A stretch of DNA of 64,000 nt from Amycolatopsis camponoti (GCF_902497555.1 NZ_CABVGP010000001.1:1902501-1966500), one strand, 5' to 3'. Positions 25,601-33,517 are shown, numbered from the stretch's first letter. The notes: generated from the letters alone by a model not told the origin. Made by a program: numbers and translations.

Positions 25601-25668
25601 GCGCGGAAGCGGTCGCGATCGCCTACGACCGCGGCCTCCTGACGGCCCCCACCGCCGAACACGCGTGA
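22645..25668 (+). CDS. LuxR family ATPase regulator (LAL type)
   Basis: A 1007-residue regulator. An AAA ATPase domain carries Walker A SGDAGVGKTRLL (about 41-52) and Walker B VVILLEDLHWADAST (about 168-182). A long all-helical region of TPR-like repeats follows (about 350-900). The C terminus (about 935-1000) is a LuxR helix-turn-helix: DPLTDRERDVLERVALGRTNRQVGEELYISEKTVSVHLSRVM. LAL proteins often switch on secondary metabolism or maltose-like sugar genes. No target can be named here, as no biosynthetic cluster adjoins. Start ATG 22645; a GTG 9 bases on is possible. The stop codon lies inside the first unit of the mirrored repeat element. Confidence 0.92.
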   Translation: MLIVPRLGSGIPLVARTHEMRRLRAAFARAERGEAGAVLLSGDAGVGKTRLLTALGEHVEASGGLVLTGRCIDVREGGLPYLPFAEALAPLGSSADPSVAAAVRLRPALGRLLPQGQGLEEPRPAEHPPMTSNDRETMVRPRPEQDLGQLQLFDAVLGVLTEIAQARPVVILLEDLHWADASTRNLLSFLLSRLRAQRLLVVGSYREEDVHRRHPLRGLLSELVRLATVERVDLHPFGTADARKFVEALADEPMPADVVADIVARSEGNPFFAEELLATQTECNDLPAGLAEVLLSRLERLSPDTRRVARVISVANEPVMHGALAEVSGLGELELDEALREAVQHHVLVVLSDGSYTFRHALLQEAVYGDLLPGERSRTHAAYAARIRARPQGRGHDAKLAYHSMQSSDLVTALPALLRAMDEAEKLGAPGSALQHVEQALSIWDAVPEAERPEGFDELRLLHEASYFAGTSGEPERAVAFARSATQALKPDTAADRAAKTWRRLAEALLALEGTLDEATAAIDRAWDLVKDTEPSGTRAWVLAGRAGFLRILEQPEAALESARAAVADAQAVGAAAAEAAALVTLGTLADSAGDPAEAREWLRKAQRKARDAGAPNTEMRATYFLALSYDDHADFAEALDHVTSGVARAEETGLSWSVYGLELRARQLTLRYLMGDWPDESASRAGRGVSSAVAARILAIWSLFVVARGRFDEAAKLVAGLRRHWTADMQIPLSVGDAGIQLAYWRGDRAEAVRRAEDLIGWLERIEPGLLAGIRVAAVGVTAAAAHAADARVRGDQATAAAAVAAGERMLAHGRMCAVVGQPRSGTLGPEGRAWLARLEAAASCLTGRGDAEKWAAAAAAFGYGAVYEQAICHWHEAEALLAADGDAGAAIEAAHAVAVRLGAIPLRDAVRDLAHRARVELAGVEPAAPARTVADPLTDRERDVLERVALGRTNRQVGEELYISEKTVSVHLSRVMAKLGASRRAEAVAIAYDRGLLTAPTAEHA

Positions 25669-25812
25669 TCAGAGGGTCGACACGCGTGATTGCCGAGCCG
25701 ACACTCGTGATTGAAGGGTCGACACGGCTGGGCTTGCGGCCGGCGCCGTGTCGACCCTCAAATCACGAGTGATGACCCTTCGATCACGCGTACTGACCCT
25801 TCCGTCACGTCA
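25659..25812. repeat. Mirrored 21-bp repeat element, locus A
   Basis: Three left units of 21 bases start at 25659, 25680 and 25701 (form ACACGCGTGAT then TGAAGGGTCG). A perfect 14-bp central stem follows, AGGGTCGACACGGC (25715-25728)/GCCGTGTCGACCCT (25745-25758). Three inverted units start at 25752, 25773 and 25794. The whole forms one long imperfect hairpin. Stop codons of the convergent LuxR and dehydrogenase genes lie inside the outer units. A second copy with the same plan is at 32269-32443. No protein-coding sense is seen. Confidence 0.8.
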
Positions 25813-27420
25813 GCGGGGGAGGCGGCGGAGGGCCTTGAGGCCCAGGGTCATGCCGCGGGACCACAGCGAACCCGGGACCCGGCGAGGCGGGCGGAGGGCC
25901 AAGCCGCGTTGCAGCGCGATCGACTGGGACTCCGTGTACTTCAGGAGGCCCTCGGCGCCGTTGCGGCGGCCGACGCCCGAGTCCTTCATGCCGCCCATCG
26001 GGACGCCGACGCTGCCGAACGTCGCCGCGTAGCCCTCGTTGACGTTGACCGTCCCGGCCTTGAGCCGTGCCGCGACCTCCCAGCCCGCGCGGCCGTTGCG
26101 CGACCAGACGCTGGCGTTGAGCCCGAACGGCGTGTCGTTGGCCCGGTCGATGGCGTCGGTGACGTCGGTGTAGCCGTAGATCGAGACGACCGGCCCGAAC
26201 GTCTCCTCCGCGAACGGCACCATGTCCGGCGTGACCCCGGACAGCACCGTCGGCTCGTAGAACAGCGGGCCGAGGTCGGGCCGGGCCCGGCCGCCGGTGA
26301 GCACGGACGCGCCCTTCCCTCGGGCGTCCTCGACGTGCGCCGACACCGTCGCGAGCTGGTCTTCCGACGTCAGCGACCCCATCTGGGCGTGGTAGTCCAG
26401 CGCGCCGCCGAGCTTCAGCGCCGCGGTCCGGGCGACGAACGCGCGGGTGAACTCGTCGCGGATGTCTTCGTGGACGTAGATCCGCTCGACCGACACGCAC
26501 AGCTGGCCCGCCGAGGAGAAGCACGCGGTCACCGCACCCGTCGCGGCCTTCGCGATGTCGGCGTCCGGCAGCACGACCATGGGGTTCTTGCCGCCGAGCT
26601 CCAGCGAGTACGACGTCAGCCGCTTCGCCACCTGGCCGGCCAGCTCCTTGCCGGTCGGCGTGGACCCGGTGAAGCACAGGTAGTCCGACTCCTCGACCAG
26701 CGCGGTGCCGATCTTCGAGCCGCGGCCGAGCACGATCTGCCAGGTCCCGGCCGGCAGCCCGGCCTCCTCGGCGAGCTCCTGCAGCCACAGCGCCGAGAGC
26801 GCGGTCTGGTTGTCCGGCTTCTGCACCACGGCGTTGCCGGCGGCCAGCGCCGGGAGGACGTCCATCGCGGTGAGCGCGAGGGGGTAGTTCCACGGCGAGA
26901 TGACGCCGACGACGCCCTTGGGGTGCCGGATCTCGCCGGCCCGGGTCAGGCCGGGGATGACGCCGGCGACCCGGCGCGGGGCGAGCAGCTTCGCGGCGTG
27001 CTTGCCGTAGTAGGCCGCGACCAGCGCGGTCGCGCTGACCTCGTCGAACGCGTCGAGCCGCGCCTTGCCCGCCTCGACCTGGACCAGGTCGAGCACCTCG
27101 TCCTGGCGGGCGAGCACGAGGTCGTGCAGCCGGGTGAGGACGCGGGCGCGCTCGGCGGGGGAGCGCTCCGCCCAGGCCCGCTGGGCCGTCCGCGCGCCGG
27201 CGAACACCGCGCGGACGTCGGCGTCGGTGGCCTGGGGCAGCGTCGCGATCGGCTGGCCGGTGAAGGGGGCGTGCATGCGGATCGGCGCCGAGTCCGCGCC
27301 GCCGGCCACGCGGGCGACGAGCTGGGCCGCCCGTGCCGAGCCGGGAGCCCCGGCGACGCCGCCGACGGTCGGCGGCAAGGGGGTGTCTTCGACCGCGTTC
27401 GCGGGGGTCGTGCTGGTCAT
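25810..27420 (-). CDS. gabD2: Succinate-semialdehyde dehydrogenase-type aldehyde dehydrogenase
   Basis: A 536-residue NAD(P)-dependent aldehyde dehydrogenase. PWNYPLALTAMDVLPALAAGNAVVQKPDNQT binds cofactor, FTGSTPTGKELA is the Rossmann loop, LELGGKNPMVV holds the general-base Glu and SSAGQLCVSVERIYV the catalytic Cys. The best recalled match is the GabD2/SSADH group (Rv1731-like), oxidising succinic semialdehyde or a similar aldehyde. The first 40 residues are a low-complexity extension. Start ATG 27420. Palindromes at 27471-27498 suggest control by a TetR-type protein. Its stop lies in the mirrored repeat element. Confidence 0.88.
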   Translation of the reverse strand: MTSTTPANAVEDTPLPPTVGGVAGAPGSARAAQLVARVAGGADSAPIRMHAPFTGQPIATLPQATDADVRAVFAGARTAQRAWAERSPAERARVLTRLHDLVLARQDEVLDLVQVEAGKARLDAFDEVSATALVAAYYGKHAAKLLAPRRVAGVIPGLTRAGEIRHPKGVVGVISPWNYPLALTAMDVLPALAAGNAVVQKPDNQTALSALWLQELAEEAGLPAGTWQIVLGRGSKIGTALVEESDYLCFTGSTPTGKELAGQVAKRLTSYSLELGGKNPMVVLPDADIAKAATGAVTACFSSAGQLCVSVERIYVHEDIRDEFTRAFVARTAALKLGGALDYHAQMGSLTSEDQLATVSAHVEDARGKGASVLTGGRARPDLGPLFYEPTVLSGVTPDMVPFAEETFGPVVSIYGYTDVTDAIDRANDTPFGLNASVWSRNGRAGWEVAARLKAGTVNVNEGYAATFGSVGVPMGGMKDSGVGRRNGAEGLLKYTESQSIALQRGLALRPPRRVPGSLWSRGMTLGLKALRRLPR

Positions 27421-27470
27421 GACGTCTCCGTTCCGCGGCGTCCGGAGTCCACGCGGTGCCGCGCAGAGGT

Positions 27471-27498
27471 TACCGACGAGTACACCATACCGTCGGTA
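27471..27498 (-). promoter_or_regulatory. Palindromic sites upstream of the aldehyde dehydrogenase
   Basis: TACCGAC (27471-27477) and GTCGGTA (27492-27498) form an inverted repeat, and TACCG-T-CGGTA (27488-27498) is itself a perfect palindrome. This resembles TetR-family operators. On the minus strand it overlaps a possible -10 box TATGGT. Confidence 0.45.
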
Positions 27499-27529
27499 CG
27501 TCAGTTGTCCAGCCTGATGTGAATAAGTT

Positions 27530-28540
27530 TCACGTATTGGGTGGGTTCAGCGGTGGGAGCTGGTAGTTCGGCTCCGTCGGCGACGGCGGCTCCTGCCCAG
27601 GATGTGGATGGGCCTGCGTCGCGCCGCCGTAAGCGTCGTCGAGCCGCGATGACAGCCCGTCGGCCGGCGCGGGCGTCACCTCGCCGGACTGCGCCGGGAA
27701 GGGCTGCGACGGGGGTCCGCTCTGCGCCGGGAAGGGCTGCGAAACCGGTCCGCCCTGCGCGGGGAACGGCTGCGACGACGGCGCACCCGGGTACGGCTGC
27801 GGCCCGCCGGGGTACGGCGGCTGGGCACCCGGATGGGGCGGTCCGTACTGCTGCGGCGGAACCGGGTACGGCCGCGGCTGCTGCTGGTACGGCCCGCCGT
27901 ACGGCCCCGGGGAGAATCCCGCCGGCGCGGTGGCCGGCGCCCGCCGCCCGGCGAGCGTCGCGAGGATCAGCGTCACCACGCCCAGCGCGCCACCGCCGAT
28001 CAGGATCCAGAACCCGATGCCGGTCGAGTAGACGGAGCTGAGCGACTCGTCGTCGGACTCGTAGCTCAAGGTCGCCGAGACGTCCATGCCGAGCATCCAG
28101 ACCGCCGCGGCGACCCCGGCACCGCCGGCGACGAGGGCCGTCCGGGCGCCCGAGCGCACTCCGGGACCCGCCGAACGCCGCGCACCCGCGAACGCCAGGC
28201 CGGCTCCCGCCAGCAGCACCAGCGCGCCGGCCGACAGCGGGATCCCGTAGCGCGCGACGTGGGTGTTCTCGTAGAACTTCTTCGCCTCGGGGCTGGGCTC
28301 GACGTCGAACGAGCGCGTCCAGGCGCTGATCGTCTGGCTGCTCTCGGCCTTGCCGCCGACGACCTGCTCGAACTTCGTCTGCGGGAGGAACGACCCGGCC
28401 AGCACGAGCACCGCGGCCAAGGCGCCGACGATCGCGGCGATCAGCCGGAAGCGCGCGCCGGCGTCGGCGGGCGGCCGGGGCGGCGGTGGCTGCTGCACCG
28501 GGGGAGGGCCGTACGGGTTCTGGTACGGGCTGGCGGTCAT
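27530..28540 (-). CDS. Membrane protein with Pro/Gln-rich C-terminal tail
   Basis: A 336-residue protein. A short Pro/Gln-rich N terminus (QNPYGPPPVQQPPPP) is followed by four hydrophobic segments: about 34-55, 107-128, 143-163 and 190-212. An extended Pro/Gln/Tyr/Gly-rich C terminus carries repeats of SQPFPAQ(G/S)G. The extracytoplasmic loop between helices 1 and 2 is about 50 residues. No function is known; such tails are common in actinobacterial envelope proteins. I choose ATG 28540, which has GAGGGGAG 6 bases upstream, over 28573. Confidence 0.75.
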   Translation of the reverse strand: MTASPYQNPYGPPPVQQPPPPRPPADAGARFRLIAAIVGALAAVLVLAGSFLPQTKFEQVVGGKAESSQTISAWTRSFDVEPSPEAKKFYENTHVARYGIPLSAGALVLLAGAGLAFAGARRSAGPGVRSGARTALVAGGAGVAAAVWMLGMDVSATLSYESDDESLSSVYSTGIGFWILIGGGALGVVTLILATLAGRRAPATAPAGFSPGPYGGPYQQQPRPYPVPPQQYGPPHPGAQPPYPGGPQPYPGAPSSQPFPAQGGPVSQPFPAQSGPPSQPFPAQSGEVTPAPADGLSSRLDDAYGGATQAHPHPGQEPPSPTEPNYQLPPLNPPNT

Positions 28541-28624
28541 CGGAGCTCCCCTCGTCCGGGGGGATTGGACCACGAATCCGCCTGCGGGATAAGGGGTATT
28601 CCAGCCCTTGCGGGGCCCGGCTGG

Positions 28625-29242
28625 TCAGCTTGGCGCAGTGGCTGCGTCCTGGTAGAGCAGCACCGCGATCCGCTTCCACTCTTCCAGCAGCTGCCGCCGC
28701 CGGTTCGGGTCGCCGCCGAGCTCGGCGTCCAGCGCCAGCCCGCGGGTCAGGTTCACGGTGAGCCAGAACAGCATTTCCGCGCGTTCGGGCGGCAGCTCGC
28801 CGGCGACCTGGGTGACGTGCTCCAGCGTGGCGCGGCCGAGCGCGCGGTCGACCGGGCGGATGGCCGCGCGCAGCTCGGGGTCGGTGCGGGCGGCGACCCA
28901 CAGCTCGGTGACGGCGGTGGAAAGGGTGCCGGAGTAGCCGGTCCAGAGCAGGTCGATCGCCGCGGCGACGCCGGTGCCGCCGCTGGGCAGCTCGTCCAGC
29001 GACGCGGCGAGCTGGCGGCGCAGCTTCGTCGTCAGGTGTTCGACGGCGGCCGCCATCAGCTCGGCCTTCGCGGTGAAGTGGTGCTGCACCGCGCCCTTCG
29101 AGACGCCGGCGCGGGCGCAGATCTCCTGCACCGACGTGCGCGCGTACCCGACGTCCACCAGGCAGTCGATGGTGGCGTCGAGCAGCGCCGTGCGGGTCTG
29201 TTCGCGCCGCTGCGCCTGGGTCCGGTGTGCCGCCGCGGTCAC
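28625..29242 (-). CDS. TetR/AcrR family regulator
   Basis: A 205-residue repressor: residues about 12-60 hold the helix-turn-helix (TRTALLDATIDCLVDVGYARTSVQEICARAGVSKGAVQHHFTAKAELM), and the rest is a ligand-binding helical domain. It is divergent from the acyl-CoA dehydrogenase/racemase pair across 94 bases that contain TACAGGCCGGTA (29269-29280), a near-palindrome. It most likely represses that pair and responds to an acyl-CoA, by analogy with FadR-like TetR proteins. Confidence 0.87.
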   Translation of the reverse strand: MTAAAHRTQAQRREQTRTALLDATIDCLVDVGYARTSVQEICARAGVSKGAVQHHFTAKAELMAAAVEHLTTKLRRQLAASLDELPSGGTGVAAAIDLLWTGYSGTLSTAVTELWVAARTDPELRAAIRPVDRALGRATLEHVTQVAGELPPERAEMLFWLTVNLTRGLALDAELGGDPNRRRQLLEEWKRIAVLLYQDAATAPS

Positions 29243-29336
29243 TTCGGCCTCCCTGCTTTACCTACAGGCCGGTACGGATGTACATTCCGCAGAGAACTTA
29301 CATGCTGATCGTCATGTTTTCCAGCAGGAGGGTCCC

Positions 29337-30488
29337 GTGCCGCTTCAACTCCCGAAGAGCTCCTGGAGCACGACCGAGCTCGACGACCTCCGCGAGCTGT
29401 CGCGGTCGTTCCTGCAGAAGGAGGCCGTGCCGCACCAGGAACGCTGGGCGGCCGAGAAGAAGGTCGACCGCGAGCTGTGGACGAAGGCCGGCGACGTCGG
29501 CCTGCTCTGCCTCTCCATCCCCGAGGAGTACGGCGGGGGCGGCGGCACCTTCGCCCACGAGGCCGTGCTCTACGAAGAGCAGGCCCGCTCGGGCGACAGC
29601 GCGTGGGGCGTGACCGTCCACAACGGAATCGTCGCGCACTACCTCAACGCGTACGCCGCCGAAGAGAAGAAGCGCGAGTGGCTGCCGAAGATGGCCAGCG
29701 GCGAGCTGGTCGGCGCGATCGCGATGACCGAGCCCGGCACCGGCTCCGACCTGCAGGGCATCAAGACCCGCGCGGTGCGCGACGGCGACCACTACGTCAT
29801 CAACGGCGCGAAGACCTTCATCACCAACGGGTTGCACGCCGGCCTGGTGGTCGTCGCGGTCAAGACCGACCCGGACGCGGGCGCGCAGGGCGTCTCGCTG
29901 ATCGTGGTCGAGACCGACACCCCGGGCTTCCGCCGCGGCCGCGTGCTCGACAAGGTCGGCCTCAAGGGCCAGGACACCGCCGAGCTGTTCTTCGACGACG
30001 TCCGCGTGCCCGCGGCCAACCTCCTCGGCGACGCCGAGGGCCAGGGCTTCTTCCAGCTGATGCTGCAGCTGCCGCAGGAACGGCTGATCATCGCCGTCAC
30101 CGCGGTGGCCGGCCTGGAGGCGGCGGTCGACCTCACGCTGGAGTACACGAAGGAACGCACGGCGTTCGGCCGGCCCATCTTTTCCTTCCAGAACACCAAG
30201 TTCAAGCTCGCCGAGGCCGCCACCGAGGCCGCCGTCGCGCGGGCGTTCCTCGACCAGTGCATCGAACGCCACCTCAAGGGCGAGCTCGACGTCCAGGGCG
30301 CGGCGATGGCGAAGCTGTGGACCACCGAGCGCGTCAACAAGGTGATCGACGACTGCGTGCAGCTCTTCGGCGGCTACGGCTACATGTCCGAGTACCCGAT
30401 CGCGCGCGCGTGGGCCGACGTCCGGATCTCGCGGATCTTCGGTGGTACCAGCGAGATCATGAAGGAAATCATCTCCCGCTCGCTCTGA
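29337..30488 (+). CDS. Acyl-CoA dehydrogenase
   Basis: A 383-residue FAD enzyme of fatty-acid or branched-chain acyl-CoA oxidation. Blocks: AIAMTEPGTGSDLQGIKTRAV for FAD binding, GAKTFITNGLHAGLVVV, LEYTKERTAFGRPIFSFQNTKFKLAE, and LFGGYGYMSEYPIARAWADVRISRIFGGTSEIM. In the last block the catalytic Glu of short/medium-chain enzymes (YEGT) is Gly (FGGT), as in long-chain and isovaleryl types where the base lies elsewhere. Start GTG 29337 has GGAGGG 4 bases upstream. The racemase gene follows after 11 bases, so the two form an operon divergent from the TetR gene. Confidence 0.92.
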   Translation: MPLQLPKSSWSTTELDDLRELSRSFLQKEAVPHQERWAAEKKVDRELWTKAGDVGLLCLSIPEEYGGGGGTFAHEAVLYEEQARSGDSAWGVTVHNGIVAHYLNAYAAEEKKREWLPKMASGELVGAIAMTEPGTGSDLQGIKTRAVRDGDHYVINGAKTFITNGLHAGLVVVAVKTDPDAGAQGVSLIVVETDTPGFRRGRVLDKVGLKGQDTAELFFDDVRVPAANLLGDAEGQGFFQLMLQLPQERLIIAVTAVAGLEAAVDLTLEYTKERTAFGRPIFSFQNTKFKLAEAATEAAVARAFLDQCIERHLKGELDVQGAAMAKLWTTERVNKVIDDCVQLFGGYGYMSEYPIARAWADVRISRIFGGTSEIMKEIISRSL

Positions 30489-30499
30489 AAGGACCCGAC

Positions 30500-31636
30500 A
30501 TGAAAGCAGGTCCGCTCAGCGGCCTGAAGGTGGTGGAACTGGCCGGGCTCGCCCCCGGCCCGTTCGCCGCGATGATCCTTTCCGACCTCGGCGCCGACGT
30601 CGTCCGCGTCGACCGCGCGGCACCGGGGGAGGACGTGCTGGGCATCCAGACCGACCCGCTCGCCCGCGGCCGCCGCTCGGTCGGCATCAACACCAAGACG
30701 CCCGAGGGCGTCGAACTGGTGCTGAAGCTGTGCGACACCGCCGACATCCTCATCGAGCCCTTCCGCCCCGGCGTCGCCGAACGGATCGGGCTCGGCCCCG
30801 ACGTCGTCCACGCCCGCAACCCGCGGCTGGTCTACGGCCGGATGACCGGCTGGGGCCAGGACGGCCCGCTGGCCACCGCGGCCGGGCACGACATCAACTA
30901 CATCGGCATCTCCGGCGCGCTCGAGCCGATCGGGCGCGCGGGCGAGCGGCCGGTGCCGCCACTCAACCTCGTCGGCGACTTCGGCGGCGGCGGGCTGCTG
31001 CTGGCGATGGGCATCCTGGCCGCGCTGTACGAACGGAACACCTCGGGCCGCGGGCAGGTCGTCGACGCGTCGATGGTGGACGGCGCCGCGCTGCTCACCA
31101 CGAGCCTGCACGGCATGGCCGCGGCCGGGCTCTGGGGCGGCGCCCGTGGCGAGAACATGCTCGACGGCGGCGCCCCCTTCTACGACACCTACGAAACCGC
31201 GGACGGCAAGTACGTCGCCGTCGGCGCGATCGAGATGCGGTTCTGGGGCGACTTCGTGAAGGTCCTCGAGCTGGACCCGGCGGACCTGCCGCTGCACATC
31301 GACAGTTCGCAGTGGCCCCGCCTTCGCGAGATCGTGGCGGGGGCGATCGCCAAGCACACCCGCGACGACCTCGTCGCGCGCGCCGAAGGCACCGACGCCT
31401 GCCTGACGCCGGTGCTGTCGCCTTCGGAGGCTCCGCAACACCCGCACAACGCGGCGCGCGGAACGTTCGTCGAGATCGGCGGCATGGTCCAGCCCGCGCC
31501 GGCCCCGCGGTTCGGCCGCACCCCGCCCGAGACGCCGGAAGCCCCGCGCGCCAAGGGATCCGACACCGAAGCCGTGCTCGCCGAACTGGGCGTCACGGAC
31601 CTCGGCGCCCTACGTTCGGCGGGGGCGATCGCCTAG
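30500..31636 (+). CDS. Alpha-methylacyl-CoA racemase (CaiB/BaiF family)
   Basis: A 378-residue class III CoA-transferase-fold enzyme. It starts GPLSGLKVVELAGLAPGPFAAMILSDLGADVVRVDR, then ARNPRLVYGRMTGWGQDGPLA with the conserved catalytic-region residues, GHDINYIGISGAL, and NLVGDFGGGGLLLAMGILAAL. These favour alpha-methylacyl-CoA racemase over CoA-transferase. It would interconvert 2-methyl-branched acyl-CoA epimers so that the preceding dehydrogenase can oxidise them. Start ATG 30500 with AAAGGA 6 bases upstream. The convergent GNAT stop overlaps by 4 bases. Confidence 0.9.
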   Translation: MKAGPLSGLKVVELAGLAPGPFAAMILSDLGADVVRVDRAAPGEDVLGIQTDPLARGRRSVGINTKTPEGVELVLKLCDTADILIEPFRPGVAERIGLGPDVVHARNPRLVYGRMTGWGQDGPLATAAGHDINYIGISGALEPIGRAGERPVPPLNLVGDFGGGGLLLAMGILAALYERNTSGRGQVVDASMVDGAALLTTSLHGMAAAGLWGGARGENMLDGGAPFYDTYETADGKYVAVGAIEMRFWGDFVKVLELDPADLPLHIDSSQWPRLREIVAGAIAKHTRDDLVARAEGTDACLTPVLSPSEAPQHPHNAARGTFVEIGGMVQPAPAPRFGRTPPETPEAPRAKGSDTEAVLAELGVTDLGALRSAGAIA

Positions 31637-32163
31637 GTCTTGGCCAGGTCGGAGCGCACGACCGAGTAGACGACGCTGTCGCGCCACTCGCCGTCACGGA
31701 AGCCGTAGCCGCGAAGGATGCCTTCGCGCGTGAAGCCGGCTTTCTCGAGCGAGCGCTGTTCGGCGCGGTTGCCGACCTCGGTCGTCGCTTCGACCCGGTT
31801 GAGCTGGGTGTGGGCGAAGAGGTACTCGGCGAGCAGCCGCTGGGCTTCGGTGCCGTAGCCGTGGCCACGCGCTTCCGGCGCCAGCACGAGTCCGACGTTC
31901 CAGCAGTAGGACGTCGGCCCGGTGCGGCTGCGGTGCCAGGAGACGAGACCGAGGATGCGGCCGCCGAGCGTCGGCACGAGCATCCCGGTTTCGGTGGTGA
32001 GCATGCCGGTTTCCTGCCAGCGGCGGCGCAGGTAGCCGGGATCGTGCCAGCCGAACCACTGGTGCTCCCCGGCGGCGACGGGATCGTTGGTCAGCCGTTC
32101 CAGGAGGTCGAGATCGCCTTCGGCCACGGGCCGGAGCACGACTCTCGGAACATCGTCGTCCAT
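31633..32163 (-). CDS. GNAT family N-acetyltransferase (RimJ/RimL-like)
   Basis: A 176-residue acetyl-CoA-dependent acetyltransferase: VVLRPVAEGDLDLLERLTND at the N terminus, CWNVGLVLAPEARGHGYGTEAQRLLAEYLF with the pyrophosphate-binding A motif, and NRVEATTEVGNRAEQRSLEKAGFTREGILRG. The RimJ/RimL subgroup acetylates protein N termini, antibiotics or small amines; the substrate is unknown. Start ATG 32163. Upstream lies the locus-B repeat. Confidence 0.88.
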   Translation of the reverse strand: MDDDVPRVVLRPVAEGDLDLLERLTNDPVAAGEHQWFGWHDPGYLRRRWQETGMLTTETGMLVPTLGGRILGLVSWHRSRTGPTSYCWNVGLVLAPEARGHGYGTEAQRLLAEYLFAHTQLNRVEATTEVGNRAEQRSLEKAGFTREGILRGYGFRDGEWRDSVVYSVVRSDLAKT

Positions 32164-32268
32164 CGGTCGACCCTATCGGCCGCCCGACCGGAACCGCCCC
32201 GGTTCTCCGTGATCCACCCGGTCGAGCCATGGCCGGTCACCGACCGAAACCCCGTGACCAGCCAGGCA

Positions 32269-32443
32269 TCACGCGTGATCGGAGAGTCGACACGCGTGAC
32301 TGGAGGGTCGACACGGCGGGGACGATCGGCTTCGCCGTGTCGACCCCGCAGTCACGCGTGTCGACCTCCCAGTCACGCGTGTCGACTCCTCGAGCACGAG
32401 TGATGCCCCTGCAGTCACGGGTGATGCCCCTCTGATCACGTGA
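32269..32443. repeat. Mirrored 21-bp repeat element, locus B
   Basis: Two left units (32269, 32290) and five inverted right units (32341, 32362, 32383, 32404, 32425), all on a 21-base period except the last of 19. They flank a 14-bp central stem: 32305-32318 (ending GTCGACACGGCG) with 32333-32346 (starting CGCCGTGTCGAC). The stop codon of the enoyl-CoA hydratase (32436-32438) lies in the last unit. Bases 32164-32268 show no gene. The plan equals locus A at 25659-25812. Confidence 0.8.
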
Positions 32444-33209
32444 AAGTGCCGTGCCGGCCCTCGCCGCCGGCGAACCGGGCCGCGCCGTCGACCGCTTCCG
32501 CCGCCAGCACCCTCGCGCCCATCGCCGCCCGGAACTCCGTCGCGAGCGCGTCCTCTTCGGACTTCCCCCACTGCTCGAGCGCCGAGAGCCGGTCGCCCCG
32601 CAGGCACGTCTGCGGGAACGCCGCGAGCTGCCGCGCCAGCTCCTGCGCCGCGGAAACCGCTTCGCCGGCCGGCGCGAGCCGGTTCGCCAAGCCGATCTCC
32701 AGCGCTTCGGGCGCCTCGACGGCCCGTCCGGTCAGGATCAGGTCCATCGCGCGGGACTGGCCGATCAGCCGCGGCAGCCGGACCGTGCCGCCGTCGATCA
32801 GCGGCACGCCCCAGCGGCGGCAGAACACCCCGAACACCGCCGTCGCGTCCGCGACCCGCAGGTCGCACCACAGCGCCAGCTCCAGCCCGCCCGCGACGGC
32901 GTGCCCGTGCACGGCGGCGATCACCGGCTTGCCGAGGCGCATCCGGGTCGGGCCCATCGGGCCGTCCCCGTCCGGGTGAGTGCGGTTCACCCGGTCGGTG
33001 CCGATCGCCTTGAGGTCCGCTCCGGCGCAGAACGCGCCACCCGATCCGGTGAGGACCGCGACGGCGGCGCCGGGGTCCGCGTCGAACTCGCGGAACGCCT
33101 CGGCGAGCTCGGCCGCGGTCGGCCCGTCGACGGCGTTGCGGGCGGCGGGGCGGTCGATGGTGACCGTCGTCACCGCGCCGTCCCGCTCGACCAGTATGTT
33201 CCGGGTCAT
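32436..33209 (-). CDS. Enoyl-CoA hydratase/isomerase family protein
   Basis: A 257-residue crotonase-fold enzyme. VTIDRPAARNAVDGPTAAELAEAF is the first block, GSGGAFCAGADLKAIG forms the oxyanion hole, and GKPVIAAVHGHAVAGGLELALWCDLRVAD holds the first catalytic Glu. The position of the second catalytic acid reads GVPLIDGGTVRLPRLIG rather than PE, so it may be an isomerase or have another activity. I choose ATG 33209, with GAGGAG 5 bases upstream; a much longer open frame exists upstream without similarity. Its stop lies in the repeat element. Confidence 0.88.
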   Translation of the reverse strand: MTRNILVERDGAVTTVTIDRPAARNAVDGPTAAELAEAFREFDADPGAAVAVLTGSGGAFCAGADLKAIGTDRVNRTHPDGDGPMGPTRMRLGKPVIAAVHGHAVAGGLELALWCDLRVADATAVFGVFCRRWGVPLIDGGTVRLPRLIGQSRAMDLILTGRAVEAPEALEIGLANRLAPAGEAVSAAQELARQLAAFPQTCLRGDRLSALEQWGKSEEDALATEFRAAMGARVLAAEAVDGAARFAGGEGRHGTFT

Positions 33210-33333
33210 CGCCGCTCCTCGGGGCCGGTCGGGGGTGATCGGGGGTTGATCGGGGTGTCTTCGGGGCACGCCTTCCCTAGAGTATTGACGTGGCCACTCC
33301 CAGGACGGGGACGGCGAGCCGGGGAGGAAGCGC

Positions 33334-33501
33334 ATGTCGAGCGGCATGAAGAAAGTTCTCATCGTCGGTGTCGTCGCGCTCGTGCTCTTCTTCCTGATCA
33401 CCCAGCCCACCCAGTCCGCGGACTTCGTGCACCGCGTCCTCGGCTGGCTCAAGGACGGCGCCGAAGCGATCGTGACGTTCTTCCGGTCGCTCTTCTCCTG
33501 A
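33334..33501 (+). CDS. Small single-pass membrane protein (55 aa)
   Basis: A 55-residue ORF: MSSGMKKVLIVGVVALVLFF then LITQPTQSADFVHRVLGWLKDG and a C-terminal amphipathic helix AEAIVTFFRSLFS. One clear transmembrane segment spans residues 8-23. ATG 33334 has GGGGAGG 6 bases upstream, codon use is strongly GC-third, and a perfect terminator follows 17 bases after the stop, which together support a real gene. It is a recognisable type of short conserved actinobacterial membrane protein, but its function is unknown. Confidence 0.75.
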   Translation: MSSGMKKVLIVGVVALVLFFLITQPTQSADFVHRVLGWLKDGAEAIVTFFRSLFS

Positions 33502-33517
33502 CCACCGGAAACGCTCT

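Noticed and set aside
22336..25662. Antisense reading frame of over 1100 codons opposite the LuxR-type regulator
   Set aside because: Low-complexity Arg/Pro/Gly/Ala-rich product typical of frames opposite high-GC genes. No motif or ribosome-binding site, and the plus strand is a clear LAL regulator.
25659..25812. CRISPR array
   Set aside because: The units are 21 bp with no unique spacers, occur in both orientations around a central stem, and no cas genes are near.
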